From positions 1-42,403 of IMG/VR virus record IMGVR_UViG_3300021425_000064: DNA of 42,403 nucleotides. One strand, 5' to 3'. Origin of the DNA: a virus. The notes under the pieces were generated by a model. That model worked only from the letters and a program-made list of their open reading frames with translations. It did not search any database and was not told the origin of the DNA. Shown here piece by piece: positions 7,601 to 18,128 of this stretch. Each line of letters begins with the position of its first letter. Position 1 is the first letter of the stretch. The position numbers were made by a program, and so were the translations under genes.

Positions 7601-9025
7601 TCAAGGCATCCCAAATGGGTTGGTCGAAGTGAAATCAATGATTGCATCAGCCTCAGACTCAATGTTGTCATTATCAGCATATGTATCAATCAGATCATCT
7701 TGATTGACAACTCTGATACTGTATGAAGCTCCAGAATCTGATCCAACAATTCTCTCTCCAGGTAAGAAATCTCCAGTAACGATGGAAACCTCAAGAACAT
7801 TGGTGGTAGCGTTCCATCCTTTGACTCTTGCTTCAGTTCCAGATGTTCCACCAGTGACAACCTCATTGAATATGAAATTACCAGAACCATCACCACCAGT
7901 AGCTGTAGCAGGTGGATCAAATGTGACAACAGCTGTAGACGTTGTGGCAAATCCAACACCACCAAATGTCATAGCAACACTGACAACACTACCAGCAGGG
8001 TTGATAATACCAATACCATAAGCTGTTTGGACACCAACAACGTCTGTTTGATCAATGGTTACATTTGGATTGGTAATATAACCACTACCACCATTAATGA
8101 CTGATACAGTTTGAATAGAACCAAGAGTTGTGATACCAGTTGTTGCAGCAGCTCCAGAACCAGTTTCTCCCTTAATTGTTTCAAAGGAAATCCATGGAGC
8201 TACAGTATATCCACAACCAGAGTTGGTAATGTAGACCCTATGAACCTTTCCATCTTTTGTTCCATTACAACCAACGAAGTCTGTAGTGATTGATGCGATA
8301 CCGACAGCTGTTGTTCCTCCAGTTAGTGCTGAACTGAATCCTATAAGTGGAGCTAAACTATAACCATTACCCATGTTGGTAATAGTTATAGAATTCACAG
8401 AACCACTGGCACATGTTGTGGCTGCACCTATTGCAGTGACAGCTGCTCCAATTAGTGTGAGTGTTTGAGTATATCCAGTGCTGATTTCTTGAAGTTCATC
8501 ATCAACATCCTCGATACCAGTATCAATGACTTCATCTTCGTATCTGAAGAGTTCACATCTCAGTTGATAGACATAGTTTTTCTCTAACTGATAGAAAGGT
8601 TGTTCATGTTCAACATACTTGATTTCAAACAGTTTCTCACCAAGTGGGAACCAGATGAGGTCACCCTCTCTTGGTCTATGAGTGACACCCTTCATATTTG
8701 GGATGTCTTTCATGAAAGGTGAAATATACTCTGAAAATCTCTCTCTTGATACGACCAGTGTCAGGTCATCTTTCTCTTGAATGCCAAACTTAGAAAGGAT
8801 TGTTCCCTGTCCACCAAATCCTTCATAACTATCAACATATGCCTCAAGTGGATATGCATGTTCAAACTTCGATTCAATAACCTCCTTGATTATTGTTTTC
8901 TCAGTTGCATACTGTCTTGGGAGGTAGTATACCTCTACCCCATACATTTTGAGCTGTTCGTTTACCAGGCTCTGTATTAGGTTCTGTTCGTTCTTAGAAC
9001 CATTGAGAAAATATGGATTAAGCAT
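7601..9025 (-). CDS. gp14: Neck protein gp14 with inserted adhesin-like modules (474 aa)
   Basis: gp14 forms part of the head-tail connector. Residues about 1-185 match the T4 protein as I remember it: LNPYFLNGS, MYGVEVYYLPRQY, REGDLIWFPLGEKLFEIKYV and PFYQLEKNYVYQLRCELFRY. The last residues, SEADAIIDFTSTNPFGMP, also resemble the T4 C-terminus. Between them, about residues 215-400 are occupied by four GGSGYT-type units (NMGNGYSLAP, NSGCGYTVAP, NGGSGYITNP, FGGVGFATTS). The protein is therefore 474 aa against 256 aa in T4, and the extra length is an internal insertion rather than a tail. The start ATG at 9025 is 6 nt after the gp13 stop, and both are driven by the promoter at 9918. Confidence 0.93.
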   Translation of the reverse strand: MLNPYFLNGSKNEQNLIQSLVNEQLKMYGVEVYYLPRQYATEKTIIKEVIESKFEHAYPLEAYVDSYEGFGGQGTILSKFGIQEKDDLTLVVSRERFSEYISPFMKDIPNMKGVTHRPREGDLIWFPLGEKLFEIKYVEHEQPFYQLEKNYVYQLRCELFRYEDEVIDTGIEDVDDELQEISTGYTQTLTLIGAAVTAIGAATTCASGSVNSITITNMGNGYSLAPLIGFSSALTGGTTAVGIASITTDFVGCNGTKDGKVHRVYITNSGCGYTVAPWISFETIKGETGSGAAATTGITTLGSIQTVSVINGGSGYITNPNVTIDQTDVVGVQTAYGIGIINPAGSVVSVAMTFGGVGFATTSTAVVTFDPPATATGGDGSGNFIFNEVVTGGTSGTEARVKGWNATTNVLEVSIVTGDFLPGERIVGSDSGASYSIRVVNQDDLIDTYADNDNIESEADAIIDFTSTNPFGMP

Positions 9026-9031
9026 GACATC

Positions 9032-9895
9032 TTACCCGATAAGATCAAGAGGTGGAATCTCATATGTACTCAACATCTTCTCTTCGATCTTATCGAGTTC
9101 GGATTGTGCATCATCATAAATTTGTCTACCATTGAACTCAATACCACCAGGTAATTTCACACCCTGGAACTTAATTAAATTCTGACCCCATTGTCTCTTA
9201 ATCAGAGATGTTAGATATTTTTTTAAGAAAGGATCATTATAAACACCAGTAGCTTCATTGGGGTTGAGAACCTTCCAACAATCAATAATCAAATAGTCAC
9301 CAACTATTAAGTCACTATAAGAAACATCAAGATACATTCTATCTTGTCTTTGATTAAATCTGATTGCCTTATGTGTATTCAACAGGAAATTCAACGTTTC
9401 AAGGTAAGACATTGACATTGAATACGAAAGAATATCAGTAGTACCCCAGTAGTAGATGTCATTTAAGAACATCTGATACTTTAAACTGAACATGTTTCTG
9501 GAATCAATACCCATTAGGGCATCCCATTGATATACTTTATTGATACCAATTACATCTCTAGGTATTTCAATATAATTGCTGTTTTCGTAATATGTAAATG
9601 TTGTGGCAGTTCCTACAATATTACCTGTCGCTGAAGTTGATGCAATACCAACTGATCCCCTACCACTTGGAGCTCCAGGGGGGATAGCTTGAGCTCTGTC
9701 AACATCTGCTTGAGTAATTTCATATTTTAAAAAAGTCTGAATTACCCCGTCAAAATGTCTCTCTTGAAACAGTTGAATAGCATCATCCATCAAATCTTGG
9801 ATCTGTTCATCAGCGACATTAATTTCAATTACAGGGGCACCCAACTGTCTCAGGCAGTAATCAATCAATTCTTGTCTAGAGGAGGGTTGCGCCAT
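9032..9895 (-). CDS. gp13: Neck protein gp13 (287 aa)
   Basis: gp13 is a connector component that seals the DNA-filled head and receives the tail. Recognition rests on the N-terminal LRQLGAPVIEINVADEQIQ with the following FQERHFDGV, and on the C-terminal VKLPGGIEFNGRQIYDDAQ and the ending PPLDLIG. All three have close counterparts in T4 gp13 as I remember it (309 aa). A short Gly/Ser/Ala loop near residues 72-95 (PPGAPSGRGSVGIASTSATG) is low in complexity. gp13 opens the late unit gp13-gp14; the promoter core is 22 nt upstream of the ATG at 9895. Confidence 0.94.
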   Translation of the reverse strand: MAQPSSRQELIDYCLRQLGAPVIEINVADEQIQDLMDDAIQLFQERHFDGVIQTFLKYEITQADVDRAQAIPPGAPSGRGSVGIASTSATGNIVGTATTFTYYENSNYIEIPRDVIGINKVYQWDALMGIDSRNMFSLKYQMFLNDIYYWGTTDILSYSMSMSYLETLNFLLNTHKAIRFNQRQDRMYLDVSYSDLIVGDYLIIDCWKVLNPNEATGVYNDPFLKKYLTSLIKRQWGQNLIKFQGVKLPGGIEFNGRQIYDDAQSELDKIEEKMLSTYEIPPLDLIG

Positions 9896-9917
9896 TTATA
9901 TACTATAGCTTTTTTAT

Positions 9918-9924
9918 TATTTAG
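9918..9924 (-). promoter_or_regulatory. T4-type late promoter core (CTAAATA) before gp13
   Basis: CTAAATA on the minus strand. Its internal TAA (9921-9923) is the stop codon of the preceding 129-aa gene. It lies 22 nt before the gp13 ATG and should drive gp13-gp14. Confidence 0.7.
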
Positions 9925-10310
9925 GGGGCGGAAGAGATACCAGATACAACAGTAACATTACCCTCAGCCAATCTATAAACGGTTGTACCAGAGCTTACCA
10001 GTACATCCCATACATATCTACCATTTTTCAAAACTCTCGTTTCTGCCTTTCCTAGAGAAATCTTAAACTCACCATCAAAAGCACTTGTAAATCCTACATT
10101 GAATGTAGCGGTGGATGACATGCTAGATCCAATTGACACAGACTTCGCCATCTGTGAAGAACCCGTCCATCCTTCAAAGTTGAAGTTTGTCTTACTTGGT
10201 CTGATTACTTTAAAGGTAGAAGTAAAATCAGAACCAGTATTGATAACCAAATTAACTCCATATGCAGATGCATTGGAATCAGGATTAAAAGTGATTGTAT
10301 TATTGGCCAT
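9921..10310 (-). CDS. Small beta-rich virion protein (129 aa)
   Basis: Start ATG at 10310, overlapping the end of the upstream 67-aa gene by 11 nt. The product is Ser/Thr/Asn-rich with Ig-like strand alternation (GVNLVINTGSDFTSTFKVI, later GRYVWDVLVSSGTTVYRLAEG). The last segment, KNGRYVWDVLV...VYRLAEGNVTV, is a pattern I recall from small phage baseplate or fibre-associated domains with an Ig-like fold (BppU/gp10-type N-terminal domains). It sits just before gp13, where T4 has wac (fibritin), but nothing in it looks like the coiled-coil fibritin. No cysteine. Probable virion protein; partner unknown. Confidence 0.82.
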   Translation of the reverse strand: MANNTITFNPDSNASAYGVNLVINTGSDFTSTFKVIRPSKTNFNFEGWTGSSQMAKSVSIGSSMSSTATFNVGFTSAFDGEFKISLGKAETRVLKNGRYVWDVLVSSGTTVYRLAEGNVTVVSGISSAP

Positions 10311-10503
10311 TTGTTAGTTGCTGTAACATACGTTTGATATCACCAATATCAGATTCAAGTTTATCAATCCTCTCCTTTTCGGAGAGGAGTTTATCTCTGT
10401 TGGTCATATATGATTTATAATCATTGGAGTTATTGTTGACAATAGCTCCTGTTTCAGTGTCACGGAAGAAACCTGATTGACCTTTTACTGGAATGAGTGT
10501 CAT
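10300..10503 (-). CDS. Small coiled-coil protein (67 aa)
   Basis: The ATG at 10503 overlaps the stop of the 2539-codon gene (ATGA), implying coupled translation. The first half, MTLIPVKGQSGFFRDTETGA then IVNNNSNDY, is a compact turn-rich segment. Residues about 38-63 form a heptad-patterned coiled coil (KERIDKLESDIGDIKRMLQQ). From memory, this family is conserved next to the large structural gene in cyanomyoviruses. In this position, before gp13, it could be a short oligomerising partner for the preceding fibre/adhesin or a remnant fibritin analogue. Both ideas are inference. Confidence 0.82.
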   Translation of the reverse strand: MTLIPVKGQSGFFRDTETGAIVNNNSNDYKSYMTNRDKLLSEKERIDKLESDIGDIKRMLQQLTNGQ

Positions 10504-13500
10504 GCTAAACCAATCGCTCTGAAGTTCTTAATGAATGGTGGACGTGCTTGATTAGTTGATGTACCAATCAATTTAATTCTAAAGGTAGAGAATGTTGGAA
10601 GATTATCAACCGAGAATTTAAGTTCCCTATAGAGACTGATTGGGGCATTTGGATTGTGACCATCAGTTTTAACTATTTTAACATCAGTGCTACCATCACT
10701 ATTAGTGGGATTAGCAATAGATCCATTTGGTAAGAAATTACCAGTACCTGGGAATGGTATAAAGATGGTCTCATCAGTTCCCTTTTGGTCAAGGGCGTAG
10801 AAGGCTCTAATGTCAGCCGATTCGGACAGATAAGCATCTAGATAAACTTGAATTGAAGTTCCAGGATTCTCAAGTCTGATATTCTTCGTCACATAGAAGA
10901 AACTATTAGGATCATCTTCAACTGTATTTACTCTAGAATCAGTAGCATAATTTGTAATTGGTTTATTTACTCTATTTGATGTAAATGTAATGGCGACATC
11001 ATCAAGATCAATTCCAGGAGAGATTTTAGAATCACTTGTAGTCATGTTGAGACCAACTGTAAGTGACTTGTTACCTGGAAGGTTACCTAAGAAAGTCTGT
11101 TCATTGATTGGTGAACAAACCATTCTCATAGAATCAAAGTAAGTAGTTTTATCAAGAGAGATTCTTTCAAATCCTTGATCAATGAATGAACCTTCACTAC
11201 CAGAAACACTGGTAGAAGATGTTGTTCTTATCGTTGGTTCTATGTTAGTTCCAGTTGGAGTCAAAGTCGTAAAATCAGGATGAATCTCTGAGAATGGAAT
11301 ATTGTAAGTTCCTCTGATATCTGAACCACCACCAGAAGTTGACTTCTTAAGGAAAGCTTTTCCATGACCAGTGTTAACAGATCTGTCAATACCATTTTCT
11401 GACATATCGAGTTTTATTTTATAGAAGTCTGTATCAAATGGATCTGATTCGGTCACTTCATTGAGATTATGTGTCTTATTGATTCTTCTCAATGAGATAC
11501 CATTAAATTCATATTTGCGTACAACATCATTCTGGGAGTGATTAGCAGTTTTTGTATTATCAACACCTCTCGTAATACCAGTCAATGTATTTGATGAAGT
11601 GCCAGTATATGAGACGATTTCATCACCAATTTTGACATATCCAGGGTTTGTAGATGCAACACTAACACCTTCAAACTGAGTCAGATTAGTTGTACTACCA
11701 ACAGAAATACTTCCCGTATCAGTTTTACTATAGTCTACAGTTAGATTTGTAGGTGTCGTGTCACTAATGATATTTCTGAGAGTGACAATGTTACCACTCG
11801 AATACATACCATGGTTTCTTTGAGGAACCTTAATATGAAGACCATCATTAACAACACGAATTGGTGATACAATAGAAACACCAAGTGGTTGTCTAGTATA
11901 GTCAAGAGAAGTTGTTACACCAGAACTATTCTGATATTTCAGGATAGCTGTCGAACTAGTACTAAATTCTTTCTGAACGTCAGTAATATTCAGTTCATTG
12001 TTACCGAAGATAGTAGAGATGGAAACCCTAATACCCTCACCAAGACCTGTACCAATTGTGATTGGTGCGAGAATGTCGCCTACTTGATAACCTCTTCCTC
12101 CACCAAGGATTGAAGCTCCAATGGCAACTCCATTTTGAATGTAGATGTCAGCGGTAGCATTGATACCATGACCAGTAATTGATGTCATAGCGACACCAGT
12201 ATACTGATAATCACCAGAAGATGGGGTATAACCAACACCAGCGTTAGTGATTCTCAATGTTCCTGGTGCAGCTGAACCACCATATCCAACAAATCTACCA
12301 GAAGCAAAAGATTCTGTTTGAGTGATTAATTGACCAGGTAATAAACCATCATCTGCAACTGTGGTTCCAAGACCAACTCTAATTGTTCTAGACTCAGCAA
12401 TAAGTGAGTTAGATGGAATGATTTCCTCATCTGTTGGGAGGGGTGGATTGAAGAACTGAACAGATCCACTAGAAACAAAGTCAGCTCTGAACAATCTGAA
12501 TGTTAGATCTTCATATTGAGATGGTGTCCAAGTAGAAGCGTTCTGTGACTTGAACAATGAACCCAGAAGTCTCTGGGAAGAAACAAGAATCTGATCAGAT
12601 TCAGAACCTAATGTTGAAACATCAGATTCACCCAGTCTTGAAATCCATACTCTATAGTTGGTGTCATTGGATTCGATAATAATTGCATATTCTCTCTGAC
12701 CATTTAGATAAACAGGAGATTCAAACGTAAACTTCGTTGCTACACTAGCATCATCTGATAAAGTAATCTCAGAAGGTTCTTTCTCTACGCGTGAATATGC
12801 GAGTTCTCTCTGACTTGGAGTACCCAACTCAACTTCACGAATAGAGACTACAACTGGACCCCCATCATCATCTGGTTTTGCATTGAAGTAAAGATCAACA
12901 GATGTCAAATAGACCCCTGATTCATCACTAACAATGAAGGATTGTGCCAGAGGATCTTTATATTCACCAGTTAATCTTGAGGATGTTGCTGTGGTGACGG
13001 TCGCTTCAGCAGTTGAACTTTCACCATCAATAGTTCTTGTTTGGGGAGTAGCATCTTGAGTCGAAACTCTTGCGTTTCTCAAGGATAATGTTCTTTCTTG
13101 GGTATTATCCTGATCACCTCTTGAATAGAATATATCTTCGGCAGAGGTAGTAACCACACCAGGAACTCTACTATTCGTGTCGCTACTGGTAAGTCTCAAC
13201 ATTGATCTACCAGTTTCAAAAGTAGGAGCCGAAGGATCATCAGAACTTGGAACTCTATAAGAACCAATCAGTGTACCGATTCTGTCAGTAATGAGTCTTC
13301 TTGAGGTAACTTTAGCCTCTGCTCCACTACTTTGTCCCGTAAGGATCATTCCTTCGGCGATGTATCCTGCATATGCAGTTTCACTTTGATCGGCCAAAGA
13401 AGACGTATCAACGTTCAATACAGTCGATGATTCTGTATAAGACTTAGGAATATCATTCTCTCTATCATATGGGTTTTCATTATAAGTGTCAGTGGGTTCA

Positions 13501-16500
13501 TCATATGGACCATACTTATGGTTATTAGAAGCAAGTCTAAATGTGATAGCTGGATTTATAGATTTACTAGATCCAGAGTTATCATCATCAGAATCAGTTG
13601 GGTCATAACTTTCGTCCATTTCACCCTTGATGGTTTCTCCGACCTCAAATGTGCCGTCAACCATTTCAATTTCAATCAACTTAGGTGTACAATACTTATT
13701 AACATCAACATTATCAAAGAATGCATAGACCTCAGTGAATGGTTTTAGACTCTTGGCCGTAAACGTAATATTACGGGATCTCATATACTGAATGACTTCA
13801 CGAGATACGACACGATCACCCAGTGATTCGGTATCAATCGTCTCAGTTATTGTTTGTTGAGTACCTGTTCTTCTTTGATTGAGTTGAACTCCAGCTTCAC
13901 CCCTAATTTCGAGATTTGTATCTGTAATAGCTTCCTCAACCATGAAACTACTAGGAACTACCCCATCGGACACAGCTAATCTATCTGCCGCTATCTGGCC
14001 ACCACCTAAGAACAAATCGAGGAACTCTTCAGCTGTACCATTTCTGTTCGCCTTATAATTATCAATCTTCTGTTCCATACTCAAGTCGAGTGAAACATTA
14101 ACACCAGTGGTTTCCCATGAATTCCACATAACTGGTGCTACACCAGATCTTTTTCCATCAGCACTTGTCTTGATGTCAGCCTGTATGGCCTCAGCAACAC
14201 CTCTGAAGGATCCTTCCATCATGGTATCTTTACTATCCATCTGGTTGACATCAATCCAGACATCAACAGTTGGTTCAAAGGAAATACTACCCTGCCAGAA
14301 ACGTACAAGGAAAGGAGTAACACTTTCAGATCTTGTAGCGAAACCTTGTTGCAACCAAGGTGTTTCCAGTTCCGTATAATCAAGAGTGATCATATCACCA
14401 GTTCTTTTCACCCCAGTTCCAAGAATATCGGCAAATCTACTGTCTTGATTGGCTTTCGTTGTTGTTCCAATACCAGCAATACTTGTATTGCCAACAACCA
14501 TATTTAATTTAGTGGTGTAGTGAGATGGTCTTAAAGTTCCAGTTTTTCTATCAATTGAGTTCTTAACACCGACAAGAGCCTGAGAATCAAGACTTCCAAA
14601 GTTATCAACAAAGATACCAGATCTAAATCTATTCAGACCGTTAGCATCTGGAATAAACTGATTAAGAGTTTTTGATTCCAATTGATTCAACGAAGTGTAG
14701 TATTCAAGATTTTTAATTCTCTGTTCCAGTTTGGAGATATCATTCATTTGATATCTCTTATGACTGATGAAACTGACTTTTACATCTTTAGAACTAAAAG
14801 TGTAAGCTGGAACAAAACAATCAGCAATGTTCATTGATCCACTAATACCCTTTGGTGATGTAGGAGTATCAGCTGGGGCACCACTCTTAACTTGGAAAAC
14901 ACCACGTCTATCAAGATAGATTCTATCAATTCTTGGAAGGTAATAATTATAATTTAATGTAAGTGTTTCACCAGTAGCAAGAACGTTTTTGGAACTGTGT
15001 TGACCACCATTGAAGGTTCTACCAAAAAATTCCAGTGGTGATCTGGTATTTGAAGTATCTACGGAAAAAGATGAAACTCTGGGACGGCCGTCAATGATGT
15101 CGGTGTTTCTGAAACCAGAAATAGTGTTAATTTCCGTAGTATAATCAAAGTCTCTATATGAATTACATACTGTAATATCACCAGTGTCAGAACTATTATA
15201 AGATGATGAAACAAAGTAGATTCTCAATCTACTGTTAGGAATTCCTGCACCATCTTTTCTTTTGATTCTGGAATAATCATAAATTGACTTTCTCTGACCA
15301 CTAATGAAGGAGAAATTATCAGTTACATTCCTACTTCCAAGAACAACGTTTGCAGCAATACCGCTGACTCCAGATTTTTGGAAGTTGACTACTTCATTTG
15401 GTTGGAATCTGGAAAGATTTTCATAAATGAAATTGACTGAGGTATCTGATTTTTTCTGAACATAGATTGCCTTTGCTCCACTTACTGATCCAATAATCTC
15501 TTCACCAAGAATCAAATCATTCGTGGTATTGGTTGGACCATCCAGACTACCAACGGTCATTGAGGGGGATTCTGGATCCGAATCAGAACCATCCCCAGCA
15601 AAGACACCATAAACCCTCACAACATCTGGTTCATTGAGGGAAATGAATTTATCCTGAACCCTAGTTCCATATGGATAGGTGCCATATGTCAAACCATCAT
15701 TGAGAGTAGTCACCCCAATACCAGAACCAGAATTACTTGAATTTCTGATTACAATATTTTTAGCCAGATTCTTGGTCTTAACCTTTGCAGTGACGTTACT
15801 CTTACGAATTGTTGTGATTAATTTGAAGTCACCGTCATTAGCAATACCATTAAGTGTCAGTTGAGTATTACCAGAAGTAAATGTAAATTTATCGGCTGTA
15901 AGAACTTCCAATTCTCCAGCGTCATTAATTAAACTATATCTTTCTTCATCAAAAGATAAGAATACCTCATTGATATCGGCATTAACGGTTCCAGTAGATC
16001 CGTCAGTGACTGTTACATCAAATTGTTTTCTGATTACTAGATTAGATTCTGTAAGATCTACATTAGAAATTAGTTTTTTGGGGAAAACTGAGAACAATGA
16101 CTCATTATCTGCCAGATTGTCATTTCTCGAAGTTGGAGCTGTTTGAGATTCAACTACTTCCAAATCTGAGGTAGTAGTGTTTGCAGTTGGAAGACTTCCA
16201 TTTACAAAACCTGCGACATTTTGAACAGCTTCAACAAGAATTGAATTGGTATTTACTTGAGTTACTCTATGGAGTGTTGGTAATGAGAGAGTTGCGTCAG
16301 AATATCTAACAAGATTTCCTGTAGTTACGATACCAGGGAAAGAAAGTGATGGATTAGTGATAGTGGAAATACCACTAACTCCTCTTGTAATCGAGGCAAT
16401 ACCGATATTAACAGCACTAGTTGGAATTAAATCAGCTGTGAATGTTCCAGCAGTACCTACAATACCATAAACTGACTGAACATCAGAAGTTTCATGGTTT

Positions 16501-18119
16501 GTGATACCAGTGATAGTTCTATTTGTTGAATCTTGACCATCAAAGGTGATTCTTTCACCGACTAAGAACTGACCTCTGACATCATATACAGTAGCTGCTG
16601 TTCCAGTGTTTACATCATATCTAAGGAAACCAGATGCTCCACTGGAAGCACCCTCAATAAATGTTGGAGTAGAGAAGGTTACAGCCTCATTCAGTGTTAA
16701 ATCAGTGTATGTTTGGACATCATACAGTGATAAGTTCCATTTATTGGTGTTTTTGTTAGTTGCATCGTAAGATCCAGACTCCAAGGAGAAGTCATAAACT
16801 CTAGCAACACCAATTTCATTACCAGCACGGTCGGTTCTAGCGGCTCCAATTCTCTGATCTCTCAAACTCAGAGTATTTGTGTTATTAAATCCAATAGTTG
16901 GTGATCCAGAGACGTTATTGACCGAAAATGTTGGTCCAAAACCAAAACTAACAGCTTGATTTGTGAGATTTCTGGTTGTTCTTGCTTTTTTGGCGTCCAA
17001 GAAGGTTGGTCCCAGGGTTTCGACGGGATATCCTCTTACATATGCCTTACCAGGACCAATTTTATAGACCATAAGGTCTTCAGAAGGTGTCTGACCACTT
17101 GTGGTGGTTTGATTCTGATTATAGACACCTCTATTTCCAAACCCGTTGTTTAGACTCTCTCTGACAGTCGTTACAAACTCTTTTACATAATAATGACCAG
17201 ATTCGTCAAAAGTTCTTGATGCTAACTCGTCTGCGAGGATATTATAGTCAGTTCCAGTGTTAGTTTCTCTTAAAAGACCGTTTTGGACCTCTGCTAACTG
17301 AACAAAATTCTTGTCATTGAAATCATTTGTGGGTTTTTTAGCTAAAAATGCTGTAATTTCGAGTCTATCAGCTCCAGGAGCGGTAAAATTAGTGAAATTT
17401 CGAGCATTATCGTTCAATGATGGGTCAACATCGGACGAAATTAGACTTTCAGTGACATTTAGACCGACTCTATAGCTTGGTGTGTTACTATATTGGTCAA
17501 GAATGAGGATTTGGTCCTCAACATCGACAAAAAACCCTCTGAGGAAGTAAACACCGTTACTTAAAGCGAAAGCAGAACCGACAATATTGGTATTTTCGGT
17601 CAAAGTTTTGGCAAAACCTTCACCAGAAGCGATAAATGTAGAGGCGAAGGTGATATTATCTGAAGTTAGAAGAACTTCATTGTCTGAAAAAGTCTGTGTG
17701 GAATTATCTGATTTACTTGACTGATAATAATCGACATAAAGTGTATAAACATCTCTTTCAGATTCTTTATCAGTGATATATGTAACCACCGAAGCTGTCA
17801 CTCCAGAGGTTGCACCAGTAATTTTCTTACCAATCAGTTGATCAAGATAAAGATCAACAGGAATACCTAAAAATTCAGGATCAATCTGAATTCCATAAAA
17901 TTTAGGCAGATAGGTCAGTTGACCAGGAATAACCTTGGCTCCTTCTTTGAAGAAATGGTTTCCCATATCTTCAATTTGGTTTTGAAGAATAGATTGAAGA
18001 TTATTTAATTCTCTAGCCTGAACTGGATACGCTGGCTTAAAAAGAACTTTATAATAGTTACTCTGCGGATCAAAGTCGTCAAAATAAGGAGCAACGTTGA
18101 GGTTAGTTTCCTGTGGCAT
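10500..18119 (-). CDS. Very large virion structural protein, DUF4815-like N-terminus (2539 aa)
   Basis: The N-terminus, NVAPYFDDFDPQSNYYKVLF then PAYPVQARELNNLQSILQNQ, is the hallmark I recall for the DUF4815 family of tail/baseplate proteins. A short coiled coil lies at about residues 1121-1155 (KLEQRIKNLEYYTSLNQLES). A conserved block begins near 1718 with DPLAQSFIVSDESG and runs through LTSVDLYFNAKPDDDGG to a T-F-x-SPVYL segment. Near 1970-2050 two GGSGYT-type units occur (NAGVGYTP, GGGRGYQVGD). At about 2160-2205 there is an IGDEIVSY...RG...H module. The C-terminus is beta-rich (FRIKLIGTSTNQARPPFIKN). It occupies the place of T4 genes 9-12, so it probably replaces the T4 baseplate spikes and short fibres. 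No protease or hydrolase motif seen. Confidence 0.88.
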   Translation of the reverse strand: MPQETNLNVAPYFDDFDPQSNYYKVLFKPAYPVQARELNNLQSILQNQIEDMGNHFFKEGAKVIPGQLTYLPKFYGIQIDPEFLGIPVDLYLDQLIGKKITGATSGVTASVVTYITDKESERDVYTLYVDYYQSSKSDNSTQTFSDNEVLLTSDNITFASTFIASGEGFAKTLTENTNIVGSAFALSNGVYFLRGFFVDVEDQILILDQYSNTPSYRVGLNVTESLISSDVDPSLNDNARNFTNFTAPGADRLEITAFLAKKPTNDFNDKNFVQLAEVQNGLLRETNTGTDYNILADELASRTFDESGHYYVKEFVTTVRESLNNGFGNRGVYNQNQTTTSGQTPSEDLMVYKIGPGKAYVRGYPVETLGPTFLDAKKARTTRNLTNQAVSFGFGPTFSVNNVSGSPTIGFNNTNTLSLRDQRIGAARTDRAGNEIGVARVYDFSLESGSYDATNKNTNKWNLSLYDVQTYTDLTLNEAVTFSTPTFIEGASSGASGFLRYDVNTGTAATVYDVRGQFLVGERITFDGQDSTNRTITGITNHETSDVQSVYGIVGTAGTFTADLIPTSAVNIGIASITRGVSGISTITNPSLSFPGIVTTGNLVRYSDATLSLPTLHRVTQVNTNSILVEAVQNVAGFVNGSLPTANTTTSDLEVVESQTAPTSRNDNLADNESLFSVFPKKLISNVDLTESNLVIRKQFDVTVTDGSTGTVNADINEVFLSFDEERYSLINDAGELEVLTADKFTFTSGNTQLTLNGIANDGDFKLITTIRKSNVTAKVKTKNLAKNIVIRNSSNSGSGIGVTTLNDGLTYGTYPYGTRVQDKFISLNEPDVVRVYGVFAGDGSDSDPESPSMTVGSLDGPTNTTNDLILGEEIIGSVSGAKAIYVQKKSDTSVNFIYENLSRFQPNEVVNFQKSGVSGIAANVVLGSRNVTDNFSFISGQRKSIYDYSRIKRKDGAGIPNSRLRIYFVSSSYNSSDTGDITVCNSYRDFDYTTEINTISGFRNTDIIDGRPRVSSFSVDTSNTRSPLEFFGRTFNGGQHSSKNVLATGETLTLNYNYYLPRIDRIYLDRRGVFQVKSGAPADTPTSPKGISGSMNIADCFVPAYTFSSKDVKVSFISHKRYQMNDISKLEQRIKNLEYYTSLNQLESKTLNQFIPDANGLNRFRSGIFVDNFGSLDSQALVGVKNSIDRKTGTLRPSHYTTKLNMVVGNTSIAGIGTTTKANQDSRFADILGTGVKRTGDMITLDYTELETPWLQQGFATRSESVTPFLVRFWQGSISFEPTVDVWIDVNQMDSKDTMMEGSFRGVAEAIQADIKTSADGKRSGVAPVMWNSWETTGVNVSLDLSMEQKIDNYKANRNGTAEEFLDLFLGGGQIAADRLAVSDGVVPSSFMVEEAITDTNLEIRGEAGVQLNQRRTGTQQTITETIDTESLGDRVVSREVIQYMRSRNITFTAKSLKPFTEVYAFFDNVDVNKYCTPKLIEIEMVDGTFEVGETIKGEMDESYDPTDSDDDNSGSSKSINPAITFRLASNNHKYGPYDEPTDTYNENPYDRENDIPKSYTESSTVLNVDTSSLADQSETAYAGYIAEGMILTGQSSGAEAKVTSRRLITDRIGTLIGSYRVPSSDDPSAPTFETGRSMLRLTSSDTNSRVPGVVTTSAEDIFYSRGDQDNTQERTLSLRNARVSTQDATPQTRTIDGESSTAEATVTTATSSRLTGEYKDPLAQSFIVSDESGVYLTSVDLYFNAKPDDDGGPVVVSIREVELGTPSQRELAYSRVEKEPSEITLSDDASVATKFTFESPVYLNGQREYAIIIESNDTNYRVWISRLGESDVSTLGSESDQILVSSQRLLGSLFKSQNASTWTPSQYEDLTFRLFRADFVSSGSVQFFNPPLPTDEEIIPSNSLIAESRTIRVGLGTTVADDGLLPGQLITQTESFASGRFVGYGGSAAPGTLRITNAGVGYTPSSGDYQYTGVAMTSITGHGINATADIYIQNGVAIGASILGGGRGYQVGDILAPITIGTGLGEGIRVSISTIFGNNELNITDVQKEFSTSSTAILKYQNSSGVTTSLDYTRQPLGVSIVSPIRVVNDGLHIKVPQRNHGMYSSGNIVTLRNIISDTTPTNLTVDYSKTDTGSISVGSTTNLTQFEGVSVASTNPGYVKIGDEIVSYTGTSSNTLTGITRGVDNTKTANHSQNDVVRKYEFNGISLRRINKTHNLNEVTESDPFDTDFYKIKLDMSENGIDRSVNTGHGKAFLKKSTSGGGSDIRGTYNIPFSEIHPDFTTLTPTGTNIEPTIRTTSSTSVSGSEGSFIDQGFERISLDKTTYFDSMRMVCSPINEQTFLGNLPGNKSLTVGLNMTTSDSKISPGIDLDDVAITFTSNRVNKPITNYATDSRVNTVEDDPNSFFYVTKNIRLENPGTSIQVYLDAYLSESADIRAFYALDQKGTDETIFIPFPGTGNFLPNGSIANPTNSDGSTDVKIVKTDGHNPNAPISLYRELKFSVDNLPTFSTFRIKLIGTSTNQARPPFIKNFRAIGLA

Positions 18120-18128
18120 GATTTCTTA

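Noticed and set aside
10300-10503. The 67-aa gene as fibritin (wac)
   Set aside because: The position is right, but the length, single short coiled coil and absence of a foldon-like C-terminus do not support the name.
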